Below the pieces are notes generated by a model that did no database searches, was not told the origin of the DNA, and saw only the letters and a program-made list of their open reading frames with translations. Positions 25,707-34,235 of a DNA stretch of 64,000 nucleotides are shown here, in pieces; position 1 is the stretch's first letter, and each line of letters begins with the position of its first letter. Both the position numbers and the translations under genes were made by a program. The DNA comes from Shimia sediminis (GTDB taxonomy: Bacteria; Pseudomonadota; Alphaproteobacteria; Rhodobacterales; Rhodobacteraceae). The stretch is taken from the NCBI RefSeq assembly GCF_003990645.1, contig NZ_RYZK01000002.1, positions 62,001 to 126,000 of the forward strand. The letters are read 5' to 3'.

Positions 25707-26531
25707 ATGCGCCTTGCGTTGATTGGGTTTGGCAACATTGCCACGACGTTGCTCGGGCTGTTGCAAAGCACTCAGAAATTTCCCTTGGAGAATCTGACCA
25801 TTGTCAGCAGCCCAGGGCGAGAAAAAGCGATTGAAGCCGAGGCATTGGCCAGGTTTTTTGACATCGCAGATACGCTGAAGGTCGTTTCAACGACACAGGA
25901 TCTTTTGGCAACCCGCCCGGACCTTGTTTTGGAATGTGCTTCCCATACAGCGGTCAAGACACATGGCGTTGCCGTTCTCGCGCAGGGTGTCGACTTTGTA
26001 TTGGCCTCTATCGGAGCCCTATCAGATGCCAGACTTGAACTGGACCTGATCCAAGCCGCTGAAAATGCAAAGTCTCGGCTGGTGTTACCCGCTGGCGCCA
26101 TTGGCGGTATTGATCTTTTGGCTGCATTGCGTCCAGCGGGAAACCTGCAAGTGACCTACCGCGGGATCAAACCCCCGAATGCCTGGAAGGGTACCAAGGC
26201 CGAGGCGCAACTGGATTTGGAGAGTGTTCAGGAAAAGACAGTGTTCTTTACAGGCACAGCCAGGGAAGCGGCCTCTGCCTTTCCCAAAAATGCCAATGTG
26301 GCGGCAACTCTGGCGCTAGCAGGTGCCGGGTTTGATCAGACGAGGGCCGAATTGGTCGCGGACCCGAACGCCGCTGGGAACATCCATGAATACTCGGTGA
26401 CCTCCCCCCTGGCACACTACACTCTACGGGTCGAAAACCAACCCTCCCATGGCAACGCCAAAACGTCGGTTTCGACTGTGTACAGTTTGCTACGGGAAAT
26501 CACAAATCGCATTGGCCCGCTGGCCATCTAG
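25707..26531 (+). CDS. Aspartate-dehydrogenase-like protein (NadX/DUF108 family)
   Basis: 274 residues. The N-terminal Rossmann motif is GFGNIATTLL (residues 8-17). The C-terminal domain has PAGAIGGIDLL, the conserved FPKNANVAATLALAG stretch, and HGNAKTS near the end, which hold the family's active-site residues. Characterised members oxidise L-aspartate to iminoaspartate with NAD(P). Here it starts three bases after the ThDP gene, inside a catabolic operon and away from NAD-synthesis genes (nadA/nadC are absent). It may therefore oxidise or reduce an amino or imino intermediate of the pathway. Confidence 0.87.
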   Translation: MRLALIGFGNIATTLLGLLQSTQKFPLENLTIVSSPGREKAIEAEALARFFDIADTLKVVSTTQDLLATRPDLVLECASHTAVKTHGVAVLAQGVDFVLASIGALSDARLELDLIQAAENAKSRLVLPAGAIGGIDLLAALRPAGNLQVTYRGIKPPNAWKGTKAEAQLDLESVQEKTVFFTGTAREAASAFPKNANVAATLALAGAGFDQTRAELVADPNAAGNIHEYSVTSPLAHYTLRVENQPSHGNAKTSVSTVYSLLREITNRIGPLAI

Positions 26532-26542
26532 AGGACAAAACC

Positions 26543-28036
26543 ATGTTTGAACTCCCCCAAGGCAACCTGTTCATCGCCGGTGAATGGGAGCCAGGTTCAG
26601 GTGCCGAGATCACTTCGATCTTTCCGGCTGACGGTACGGTAAACCGGATCTTCCATGGTGCTTCGCGCGAAGATGGTTTGCGCGCCATTGCCCGGGCCAA
26701 AGTAGCACAAGCCGATCCTGCCTGGCGCCAGATGTTGCCGCATGAGCGCGCCAAATACCTGTATGCAATTGCCGACGGCATTGAAGCTAACTGCGATCGT
26801 ATCGCCTATATTCAGAGTCGCGATACCGGAAAAACCCTGCGTGAAACCGCACTCCTGGCCAAATCAGCCGCCGGTACGTTCCGGTATTTTGGCGCCGTCT
26901 TGGAGACTTCGGATGAGGCCTTGACCGTGCAGCGAGGGGGCGCACTGACCATGTCGGTTCATGAGCCCCTTGGCCTCGTGGCAGCAATCACTCCGTGGAA
27001 CTCACCGATCGCCTCTGACGCTCAAAAAGTGGCCCCTGCCCTGGCCGCGGGAAACGCAGTACTGCTGAAACCTGCCTCGTGGTCACCGTTGGTGAGCCTC
27101 GAATTGGCTCGGATTGTCGAAGAGGCCGGGTTGCCAAAAGGTCTGCTCTCGGTTCTGCCCGGCGCAGGACGCGAGATCGGAAACCTCCTTGTAGAGCATC
27201 CCGACATCGCAAAAGTCAGCTTTACAGGAGGGACGGAAACAGGTCGGTCGCTAGCCCTGAAAGCCGCGGAAAAACTGATGCCCGTCTCCCTAGAACTGGG
27301 AGGTAAGTCACCGACGATCGTGTTTGACGACGCTGATATTGACGTGGCAGTTGCAGGCGTAATGTTCGGGGTGTTTTCTTCAACCGGTCAAAGCTGCATT
27401 GCGGGCGCGCGCTTGTTTGTGCAACGCTCAGTCTACGACCGGTTCATTGAGCGTCTGGTATCGTCGACCCGGGCCCTGGCAGTTGGGCATCCTTTTGACG
27501 AGGAAACACAAGTCTCCTGTATGGTGCACCCCGACCACCGCGACAGCGTTGCGGACTTTGTCCAAATGGCAAAGCAAGAGGGGGCAACGGTGCTGTGCGG
27601 CGGCGAAGAACCTCGGGGCAACAAGTATCAAGGCGGCGCCTACTACCTGCCAACCATTCTTGCGGATGTACCGAACACAGCCCGGATTTGCCGCGAAGAG
27701 GTATTTGGTCCTGTTCTCGTTGCATTGCCATTCGATGATGAAGCAGACGTCATCGCGCAATCAAATGACAACGACTACGGTTTGGCCTGCGGGGTTTGGA
27801 CCGGTGACATGGCCAAAGCCTGGCGCATCGGGCGCGCGATCAACAGCGGCACGGTCTGGGTCAACACTTACAAGCAGTTTTCAATATCCACACCTTTTGG
27901 AGGTGAAAAGGACAGCGGAATGGGACGAGAGAAAGGACGAGATGGCATTCGCGCCTATATGGCACAGAAATCCTTCTATTTCGACCTGACTGGGCAGCCC
28001 AACCCGTGGTCCGACGCGCAGACCGGATCTTCCTGA
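26543..28036 (+). CDS. Aldehyde dehydrogenase
   Basis: 497 residues, full-length NAD(P)-dependent ALDH. The general base Glu251 (LELGGKSP) and nucleophile Cys285 (GQSCIAGARL) are in place, with the NAD-binding FTGGTETG upstream. It is the last gene of the rightward catabolic operon, starting 11 bases after the aspartate-dehydrogenase-like gene, with GAGGACAAAACC before the ATG. It probably oxidises an aldehyde from the ThDP or hydrolase step to an acid. It converges with the IclR gene, 21 bases apart. Confidence 0.93.
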   Translation: MFELPQGNLFIAGEWEPGSGAEITSIFPADGTVNRIFHGASREDGLRAIARAKVAQADPAWRQMLPHERAKYLYAIADGIEANCDRIAYIQSRDTGKTLRETALLAKSAAGTFRYFGAVLETSDEALTVQRGGALTMSVHEPLGLVAAITPWNSPIASDAQKVAPALAAGNAVLLKPASWSPLVSLELARIVEEAGLPKGLLSVLPGAGREIGNLLVEHPDIAKVSFTGGTETGRSLALKAAEKLMPVSLELGGKSPTIVFDDADIDVAVAGVMFGVFSSTGQSCIAGARLFVQRSVYDRFIERLVSSTRALAVGHPFDEETQVSCMVHPDHRDSVADFVQMAKQEGATVLCGGEEPRGNKYQGGAYYLPTILADVPNTARICREEVFGPVLVALPFDDEADVIAQSNDNDYGLACGVWTGDMAKAWRIGRAINSGTVWVNTYKQFSISTPFGGEKDSGMGREKGRDGIRAYMAQKSFYFDLTGQPNPWSDAQTGSS

Positions 28037-28057
28037 AACGGCACCGTGAGCCGCTGG

Positions 28058-28879
28058 TCAGCTATCCTGCTGGGAGTGCAACCAGCGGCTCCCGGTGAAA
28101 CCCAGCGCGATCGATGCGTCGCGGGCAGCTTTGACAACTGATTCCCGAACTCGGTCCGCGTCCTCGTTTTTTGAGTCGGCAAACAACTCTTGCGGACCCG
28201 ACACATTCAAACCGCCTGCCGGCGCACCACTGTGATCAAGAATCGCGGCGCCGCACGACCCAATGCCGCGTTCAAAGTTCCCCGAACTCCACGCATACCC
28301 CAGTTCCTGGTCCTGGTGAGCCTGTTCCAGTAGCTGATCGACCGACACGGGCGTCTTGTCGGTAAGCGCAGTCAGAGTATGACCTTGAAACAACTTCCTT
28401 ATGTCATCTTCGGGCATTTCCGACAGGATGGCCCGGCCGATGGAAGAGGCATGAGCCGGCAACCTGGAGCCTGCGTGCATGTTACTGACCAGATGAGTGT
28501 TGGGCGCTTCGCGCGCGAGATAAACAATATCGCGACCATCCAGGATACCCATATGCGCCGACAACCCTGTTTCCGCCGAAAGCGTTTCCAGAATGGGTTG
28601 CGTGACGCGGACGATGTCGCGGGAATGTATGGCCTGCGCCGCGAGACCAATCAGGCCAGGTCCCAGTCGATAGCCTGCGCCCTCCTCGATCTCCTCGATC
28701 ATCCGGCTGGACAACAACGTGTGAATCAGCCGGATCAGCGTGGTGCGATTGATCCCCAACTCTTTGGACGTCTTGCTTATGTTGCGGCCCCGGTTGCCAT
28801 TCCCGATGTACCGCAGCAGTGCAATTGCACGCTCAACTGGAGGAACAGAGTAGCCAGTGTCAAGTTTCGCTGGTTTCAT
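28058..28879 (-). CDS. IclR-family transcriptional regulator
   Basis: 273 residues from ATG 28879. The frame is open to an ATG at 28942, but that start falls inside the inverted repeat at 28921-28947. The N-terminal winged helix has PPVERAIALLRYIG, ISKTSKELGINRTTLIRLIHTL; the C-terminal effector domain includes YLAREAPNTHLV, SSIGRAILSEM and GIGSCGAAILD. IclR proteins often control aromatic-degradation operons in response to pathway acids. It converges on the operon it probably controls. Confidence 0.9.
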   Translation of the reverse strand: MKPAKLDTGYSVPPVERAIALLRYIGNGNRGRNISKTSKELGINRTTLIRLIHTLLSSRMIEEIEEGAGYRLGPGLIGLAAQAIHSRDIVRVTQPILETLSAETGLSAHMGILDGRDIVYLAREAPNTHLVSNMHAGSRLPAHASSIGRAILSEMPEDDIRKLFQGHTLTALTDKTPVSVDQLLEQAHQDQELGYAWSSGNFERGIGSCGAAILDHSGAPAGGLNVSGPQELFADSKNEDADRVRESVVKAARDASIALGFTGSRWLHSQQDS

Positions 28880-28920
28880 GCACTGCCCCGTGACTGCTGC
28901 TTCATATGAGGTTTCCGGTT

Positions 28921-28947
28921 CTAATATGACACGCCTGTTCATATTAG
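28921..28947. promoter_or_regulatory. Inverted repeat upstream of the IclR gene
   Basis: CTAATATGA (28921-28929) and TCATATTAG (28939-28947) form perfect 9-bp arms around a 9-base spacer. It lies 42 bases upstream of the preferred IclR start, consistent with autoregulation. The ATGAACA text on the reverse strand at its centre also occurs in the half-site array at 17458-17465. Confidence 0.6.
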
Positions 28948-29295
28948 AGCAATTGCCTTCAGCAAGGGATACAGGCGATCGACCTGAGAAATCGGCCTTG
29001 AAACACTGGCACAGGCAGATGGACTTGTGGGGTATTGTCGAACGGTCTCAGCCCCGGCTCAGTGCAAGCAGCCACTCTGCCAGTCTTGTACCTCACAAAG
29101 AATGTTCTCTTCTGTGTGCAAAGCAGAACTGCTCAACTCATTTTGTGCCTTAGAAGAGGAACAGCCTTCCCAATACCAGAGATGGTGAAAACAGGGGTGG
29201 AGGTGGAGGTGATGGTTTGGTACGGCAGAACGCTGGCGCCCTGCCATATCTCCCCCAAGTCGGGATAATCTAAAAGCCCAATCAGTGTCTTCGGA
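28948..29295. other. Intergenic region without recognised gene
   Basis: This is the boundary between the IclR regulator and the polysaccharide locus. Several short frames on both strands lack start sites or similarity. No repeat or RNA gene was recognised. Confidence 0.5.
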
Positions 29296-29976
29296 TCAGT
29301 ACCCTGTCCCTTTGACCACAACCTTCAACGTCAACAGCAGAATGAGAATGTCGAGTTTGGCTGAAACTGAGTTCGCATAAGTGAGGTCAAATTCGGACCG
29401 CGCGGCAAAGGTGCTCTTGTTGCGGTCAGTCACTTGCCAAAGCCCGGTGATGCCCGGACGCAGTCGGTAATAGGACGTACCTGGATACAAGCAGCGCTGT
29501 TCCGGCATCATCGGACGCGGACCTACAACACTCATGTCACCTCGTGCCACATTCCAAAACTGAGGAAGTTCATCGATCGAGAATTTTCGAATGAAACGAC
29601 CAAACCAAGTAATGCGCGGGTCGCGTTTCAGCTTTTGGTTCTCACCCCATTCGTGGCGGGATTTAGGGTCATTCTCAAGAAGGTCCTCCAGCACCTTCTT
29701 GGAATTGGGAACCATGCTTCGAAGCTTCCACATCTTGAAAACCTTGTTACCGAAACCGACCCTTTCCTGCACATAAAACGGATTGGTTCCGTCTAACGCA
29801 ATGACGAGCGCCGAAAAGACGACAATCGGTAAAACAAATGGTGCAACGAAAAGCACGACACAGATGTCTAGCGTTCGTTTTCCCAGGCGGTTGTAAAATC
29901 CTTGATTCCAAGGCAACGCCAGCTTGATCCGGGGCCTACTTGCGTATTCGGATCGCTCCCAGTCTTGATAACTCAA
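29296..29976 (-). CDS. Polysaccharide-priming sugar-phosphate transferase (ExoY/WcaJ-type)
   Basis: 226 residues. A membrane anchor at about 32-60 (KRTLDICVVLFVAPFVLP) precedes the catalytic domain of bacterial sugar transferases: VGFGNKVFKMWKLRSM, FIRKFSIDELPQFWNVARGDMSVVGPRP, and RPGITGLWQV. It transfers a hexose-1-phosphate from a UDP-sugar to undecaprenyl phosphate at the inner membrane, starting repeat-unit assembly. At 226 residues it is the short ExoY form without the extra N-terminal membrane domain. The inverted repeat at 30033-30058 lies 57 bases upstream. Confidence 0.93.
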   Translation of the reverse strand: MSYQDWERSEYASRPRIKLALPWNQGFYNRLGKRTLDICVVLFVAPFVLPIVVFSALVIALDGTNPFYVQERVGFGNKVFKMWKLRSMVPNSKKVLEDLLENDPKSRHEWGENQKLKRDPRITWFGRFIRKFSIDELPQFWNVARGDMSVVGPRPMMPEQRCLYPGTSYYRLRPGITGLWQVTDRNKSTFAARSEFDLTYANSVSAKLDILILLLTLKVVVKGTGY

Positions 29977-30355
29977 TGGTTGTCACTCCCCCCAAAGAAA
30001 TGAGCAATCTACGGCGCCATGAATGTGAATTGTGACGTGTCAGCCCCCAAACACGTCATATCTTCGCCATATTGCTGTCACAATTGGTATCACTTTCGCC
30101 GCAATTCGACCATTCCAAGTTTGGAAAAAACAAATTGAAGATAATGACTTATCAGGATTTTCACTGTTTCTAAGTGCAACTGTATTGCTTGAGGAAACAG
30201 TCAGATTAGAAACTGGCACATTGTCTGTAAATGAGCTCTAAACTTGTTGAATTATCATAAAAAAAGAAACAAATTGTTATCCGCCTCAATAAGCAGAAGT
30301 TGTGTGAAAAATGTCTTTTTTGTGACTTTGCCTGACGGGATTCACACGACGAGGT
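29977..30355. promoter_or_regulatory. AT-rich intergenic region with inverted repeat at 30033-30058
   Basis: TGACGTGT (30033-30040) and ACACGTCA (30051-30058) form perfect 8-bp arms around a 10-base spacer, upstream of the sugar-transferase gene. The rest is AT-rich, especially 30240-30330, as expected for a promoter or silenced region. A 69-codon frame at 30032-30241 has no ribosome site or similarity and overlaps the repeat, so it is not called. Confidence 0.55.
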
Positions 30356-31651
30356 TCACCGCTGCGGCGTTCCATTGCCCTGCACGCGGTCGCGATTCGC
30401 AATGAACCACGTCACGGAACACAACAATGCGACGAAAATCATGCCTTCAGGTCGATTAAAAAACGCTGTGCCCAGAGATCCAAGGAAAACCGAGGCGTAT
30501 CCCGCTAAAACGGGTAGCCTTGCGGGACACTCACGTGCACGCAGAACAAGCGAAACCTGAAAAGCGAAAACACCGAACCACAAACACAAGCCAACGAACC
30601 CGAACTCAAAAAGAATTCTCAAAAACTCGTTATGGGCATGAACAGTCAAATCTGGCGCACGCACATCGGGCCCATGGCCAATCAATAGCTGAACGGGACT
30701 TGCGCGCGTCGTACCGTAAAGGTGAGATGCCCAGATGTATAACCGTGCAGAGAGAATGTCCTTTTCACGCGCGGTGTATTCTTCAGGTGGTTTGATCAGC
30801 TCTGAGCTGCTGCTGGTTAATGTACCGATCTCGTCAAACCGATCACCAACCAACCTTGGAACCACCTCGGGGGCCACAAGCAGAAGTACGAGAGCGATCA
30901 CAGCAAATTTTCGTAACGCATGCCGCTTAGGCTGTGTGGCTTGAATGACGATGACAGTGATCAAAGGCAGGGCGGCAATGATCATGGTCCGATAATTTGC
31001 AATCAAGAAACTCGCAACCATAAGAAGCAACACTCCAAGCACGTCGCGCCGACGTTGCCAAGGATAGATCGCCACGAGAAACAGGGCACCCATGAGAACC
31101 AAAGCGAACACTGCCTCGTGTCCATAGACCCCGATATAGCTGAATGACCCGTCTGGCCCCACTTTTGGCGCCCTTAGCGCAAAGGACAGGGCCTGCCCCG
31201 CCAATGGCAGGGAAAAAACCGAAAGCAGGCATCCGACGACAACTCGAAAATCATGCAAACCGTACGCTCTGAAAAGCAACAAGGCGCAGGCGAGAAAATA
31301 GCACCACGTCACCACAAACGAAACAAGCTCGACGTATTGGCCGTTCAGAAAACCACTCAAAGCACCCAGAGCAATGATGGCGTAAAAGGGCAGTATCCAG
31401 CTAACCCGAAACATCCGCATTGGCATGGCCAGAATGCAGACTGCAGTCATAATGATCGTCCCAAGAGCGACCAGAGAAAAACCAGCAACACTCGTCTTGA
31501 CCCCCACTTCGCCAAGTGACGACAAAGCGAACCGGCCCCAGATGATGATCATTGCAAGCTTTGACAGCCTGTCAGTTCCGAAATTGCGAAGTTGCACGGA
31601 CAGAAGGGCAAGGCTGGCTGGTATCAGCAGGTATATGGCAGCTTGTAACAC
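30356..31651 (-). CDS. O-antigen ligase / Wzy polymerase-like membrane protein
   Basis: 431 residues with about ten or more hydrophobic segments and one large periplasmic loop (about residues 260-345). That loop includes DEIGTLTSSSSE, ARLYIWASHLYG and LIGHGPDVRAPDLTVHAHNEFLRILFEFG, a pattern typical of the Wzy_C/O-antigen-ligase family. It likely polymerises or ligates exopolysaccharide repeat units at the periplasmic face. It follows the chain-length protein gene with a 25-base gap and shares its strand, so co-transcription is likely. Confidence 0.85.
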   Translation of the reverse strand: MLQAAIYLLIPASLALLSVQLRNFGTDRLSKLAMIIIWGRFALSSLGEVGVKTSVAGFSLVALGTIIMTAVCILAMPMRMFRVSWILPFYAIIALGALSGFLNGQYVELVSFVVTWCYFLACALLLFRAYGLHDFRVVVGCLLSVFSLPLAGQALSFALRAPKVGPDGSFSYIGVYGHEAVFALVLMGALFLVAIYPWQRRRDVLGVLLLMVASFLIANYRTMIIAALPLITVIVIQATQPKRHALRKFAVIALVLLLVAPEVVPRLVGDRFDEIGTLTSSSSELIKPPEEYTAREKDILSARLYIWASHLYGTTRASPVQLLIGHGPDVRAPDLTVHAHNEFLRILFEFGFVGLCLWFGVFAFQVSLVLRARECPARLPVLAGYASVFLGSLGTAFFNRPEGMIFVALLCSVTWFIANRDRVQGNGTPQR

Positions 31652-31676
31652 GGAACCGGTCCGAAATACTCAGCAG

Positions 31677-33851
31677 TCAAGTCGCGTTCGGCGGTGGCAA
31701 AGACAAAGGCCGTCGAGTTGTGGACAAGGGTACCGTAACGGGAGTCATCTCTTTGGTTGGAACTTTGTTGATGGCTACGGCAGTGACGTTCAATCCCTCA
31801 GCCTTGAGGAGATCAATGCTATGTTTCAATTCTTCGGTGCCGGTCTTGTTCCACTCACATGCCATAATGACATGATCAGCCAACAGACCGAATTCGATGA
31901 ATTCGGGCGACGATAAAGCGACTGGCCCATCTACAATGATCGCGTCCGTTCGCCTCATTTCTCGTTGCCGTTTCTTCAAAGCGTTTTCTAGACCACCGTT
32001 GCTTTCCAGTGAATGCACTGCCTCTTCAGAGTAGTCTAGAAAACTAAATTTTGATTTGCGAAACTCTTCCGTTCCTTCCAGTTCCGAAATGCCACCTTGG
32101 GCCGGATCTGCGTTAACCAATAGCGTCTCATACCCCCCCGCCTCATACGCCTCCGCCAAAAGCAGGCTAAGGGCCGATTTACCTTCTCCCGGAGCAGTTG
32201 AGGTAATCATAATGACCTGAACACCGTTGGTTTCACGCCCCGATATCCGCAGTCGGAGCCAGTTTACAGCCCGAAGCAAGTCAGAACCCGAAGGCTGACG
32301 GGCCTTGTTAAGAAGCTCGATCGGCGATTTCGCGCCACGCACATAGGGGATTTGTATGACTGATGACACACCGGTTTGGGCAGAGACCGCAAGCGGAGTT
32401 CTAACGCGCCCAACGGACCCACCTGTCAAAACGATCAGTGCTAAAACAAACAAGCCGCCGCCAACACCCGCGACAGCTGCCATCTTCTTTTTCTGCGGTG
32501 CAACTGGATGTACCGGAACTTCGGCATATGACACGATAGAGGCTTCGGGCGCCTGGAGCAGGCTCTGTTCCCGTACTTCCTTCAGTTGAAGCAAGAACCG
32601 GTTGTACACATCACGAGACGCTTCAGCCTCTCTTTCAAGTTCGTGAAACAAAAGCTCCTTTTGCCGCGAGTCGGCAAGCGCACGACGTGCCGATTGCAAT
32701 TCGGCTCTAAGAGTCTCGCGTTGTTCAGCAATGATCTCGCTGCGAATATCCAACCCTGAAAGAGCTCGCTCAATCTGTTCGTCCAGTTGCCTGGCGACCA
32801 GATTGCGTTCCTCGATCGCTTTGGCAACCCCGGGATGATCGTCGTAGCGCGCTTTCAGGTCAGCGACTCGTGCTTCCTCTTCACTTAGTTCCCCAATTAG
32901 CTCGGATACAACGGCAAGGTTAAGGATTTCGGTTAATGCGATGTAGTTTGAGGTTTCAAACAGCTCCCGAATCTCGTCTGTCCGAGCCTTCAGGTCAGAT
33001 GCCTCTGTCGTGAGACGGGCCAAATGAGCATTCAGCTCTTCAATCCGAGGTTCCAAATCTTGGGTCATTTGTTCGCCAGAATTCAAAGTGTTAGTTCGAA
33101 ATTCAGCTACTTTTAATTCTGCTGCGGCGACATCAGCCCGGAGTTCTGAAACCCTTTCCTCCAGCCATACTGTCGCCTTCCCGCCAGCCCGCGCGTTCTG
33201 CTCAAGCTGCTTTTCAAGATACTCTTGAGCGATTTTATCACTTATCATCGCAGCCAGCCGCGGGTCGCTGGACTGAGCCGCGACCTCAATAACAAATGAT
33301 TCCCCAAGAACCTTGGAGGTCACCTTTGAGCGAAGCCCTCTTACTGTGCCAGCAAGTGGGTCGCTGGGTCGCAATGGGTCAGCCATTTCAGACTCGAGCT
33401 GGTCTGCCTTCCCCCTAACAGTTGCAGCAATTCCTGAGAGCCAGTTTTTTGCGCGATCCGAGATCCCCTTGTCGCGCAGAGCTGGGTTGAATTCCGCGCG
33501 CTTGTTCAACTCCAGGTCCTCGACAACTGCCCTCAAGACGTCATTTGACTTCATGACAATCACGGCGCTTTCCGAAAGTGCCGCGTTGACTGGACGTTGT
33601 TGTACGGAGGTCGGCATCTCAATGACCATCCCGCTACCGCCCAACAATACATGTGTCTTGGCCCGATAGATGGGTGTTACGTACAAGAGCGCGACAAAGG
33701 TTATCGCGGCTGCAAGAATACTTCCAACAACCAAGGCCCACCGGGATTGCCAGGCGACGCTCCACAAAGTGGAACCCTCGTCATGCATTTGTCCAGCGGT
33801 CGAAGTTTGTTGGTCGTTTGATGTGTAAGCAGGTGTTCCCGATCGCTCCAT
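31677..33851 (-). CDS. Wzz / BY-kinase-like polysaccharide co-polymerase
   Basis: 724 residues. The N-terminus has a first membrane segment (about 36-57, WALVVGSILAAAITFVALLYV), then a long periplasmic coiled-coil region (about 215-440). A second membrane segment follows (about 463-483), then a cytoplasmic P-loop ATPase domain with Walker A STAPGEGKS near residue 550 and Walker B AIIVDGPVALSS. Two features differ from active bacterial tyrosine kinases: the Walker A' strand reads LLVNADPAQGG rather than the usual Asp-rich motif, and the C-terminus has no tyrosine cluster. It probably controls chain length and export without autophosphorylation. Confidence 0.88.
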   Translation of the reverse strand: MERSGTPAYTSNDQQTSTAGQMHDEGSTLWSVAWQSRWALVVGSILAAAITFVALLYVTPIYRAKTHVLLGGSGMVIEMPTSVQQRPVNAALSESAVIVMKSNDVLRAVVEDLELNKRAEFNPALRDKGISDRAKNWLSGIAATVRGKADQLESEMADPLRPSDPLAGTVRGLRSKVTSKVLGESFVIEVAAQSSDPRLAAMISDKIAQEYLEKQLEQNARAGGKATVWLEERVSELRADVAAAELKVAEFRTNTLNSGEQMTQDLEPRIEELNAHLARLTTEASDLKARTDEIRELFETSNYIALTEILNLAVVSELIGELSEEEARVADLKARYDDHPGVAKAIEERNLVARQLDEQIERALSGLDIRSEIIAEQRETLRAELQSARRALADSRQKELLFHELEREAEASRDVYNRFLLQLKEVREQSLLQAPEASIVSYAEVPVHPVAPQKKKMAAVAGVGGGLFVLALIVLTGGSVGRVRTPLAVSAQTGVSSVIQIPYVRGAKSPIELLNKARQPSGSDLLRAVNWLRLRISGRETNGVQVIMITSTAPGEGKSALSLLLAEAYEAGGYETLLVNADPAQGGISELEGTEEFRKSKFSFLDYSEEAVHSLESNGGLENALKKRQREMRRTDAIIVDGPVALSSPEFIEFGLLADHVIMACEWNKTGTEELKHSIDLLKAEGLNVTAVAINKVPTKEMTPVTVPLSTTRRPLSLPPPNAT

Positions 33852-34235
33852 AGGAAACTATTCTCAACCCTCAATAGACATTCAGCACCCACCCGAGACG
33901 CAACTTACCTGCTTCCGACGTAAACTGGCAGGCCTAATTTACAATTTCGCGAAAAATTGTGCCAAAATCCTCAACCCTTTGGCACTCCTATTTGAGCTTT
34001 TGGGTAAAAAATTCCTGCGAAAACCACCCCTGTACAATCCTCTGATCCGTGAGACGGACAGACCCGATAAACACACATCTTCATGTGACGAAGCCGCCCC
34101 TCACTCCGAGCAACAGCGGCCTCGACCGCAGATCTATGTGGCAGTAGCCTGCTGAGCTTCAAGGCTTTCATTGGGCTTTTCAACTGTAGTTGGCATTTCG
34201 CGCGCAAAATGCGCGGACTGATCTGAAAACCCGTG
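33852..34235. other. Intergenic region upstream of the co-polymerase gene
   Basis: These 384 bases are moderately AT-rich near 33900-34020 and presumably hold the co-polymerase promoter. The overlapping - strand frame 33971-34339 runs into the next gene and has no recognisable similarity. No repeat was seen. Confidence 0.4.

Noticed and set aside
30032-30241. 69-codon frame in the AT-rich gap
   Set aside because: It has no ribosome-binding site or similarity, and its start overlaps the inverted repeat at 30033.
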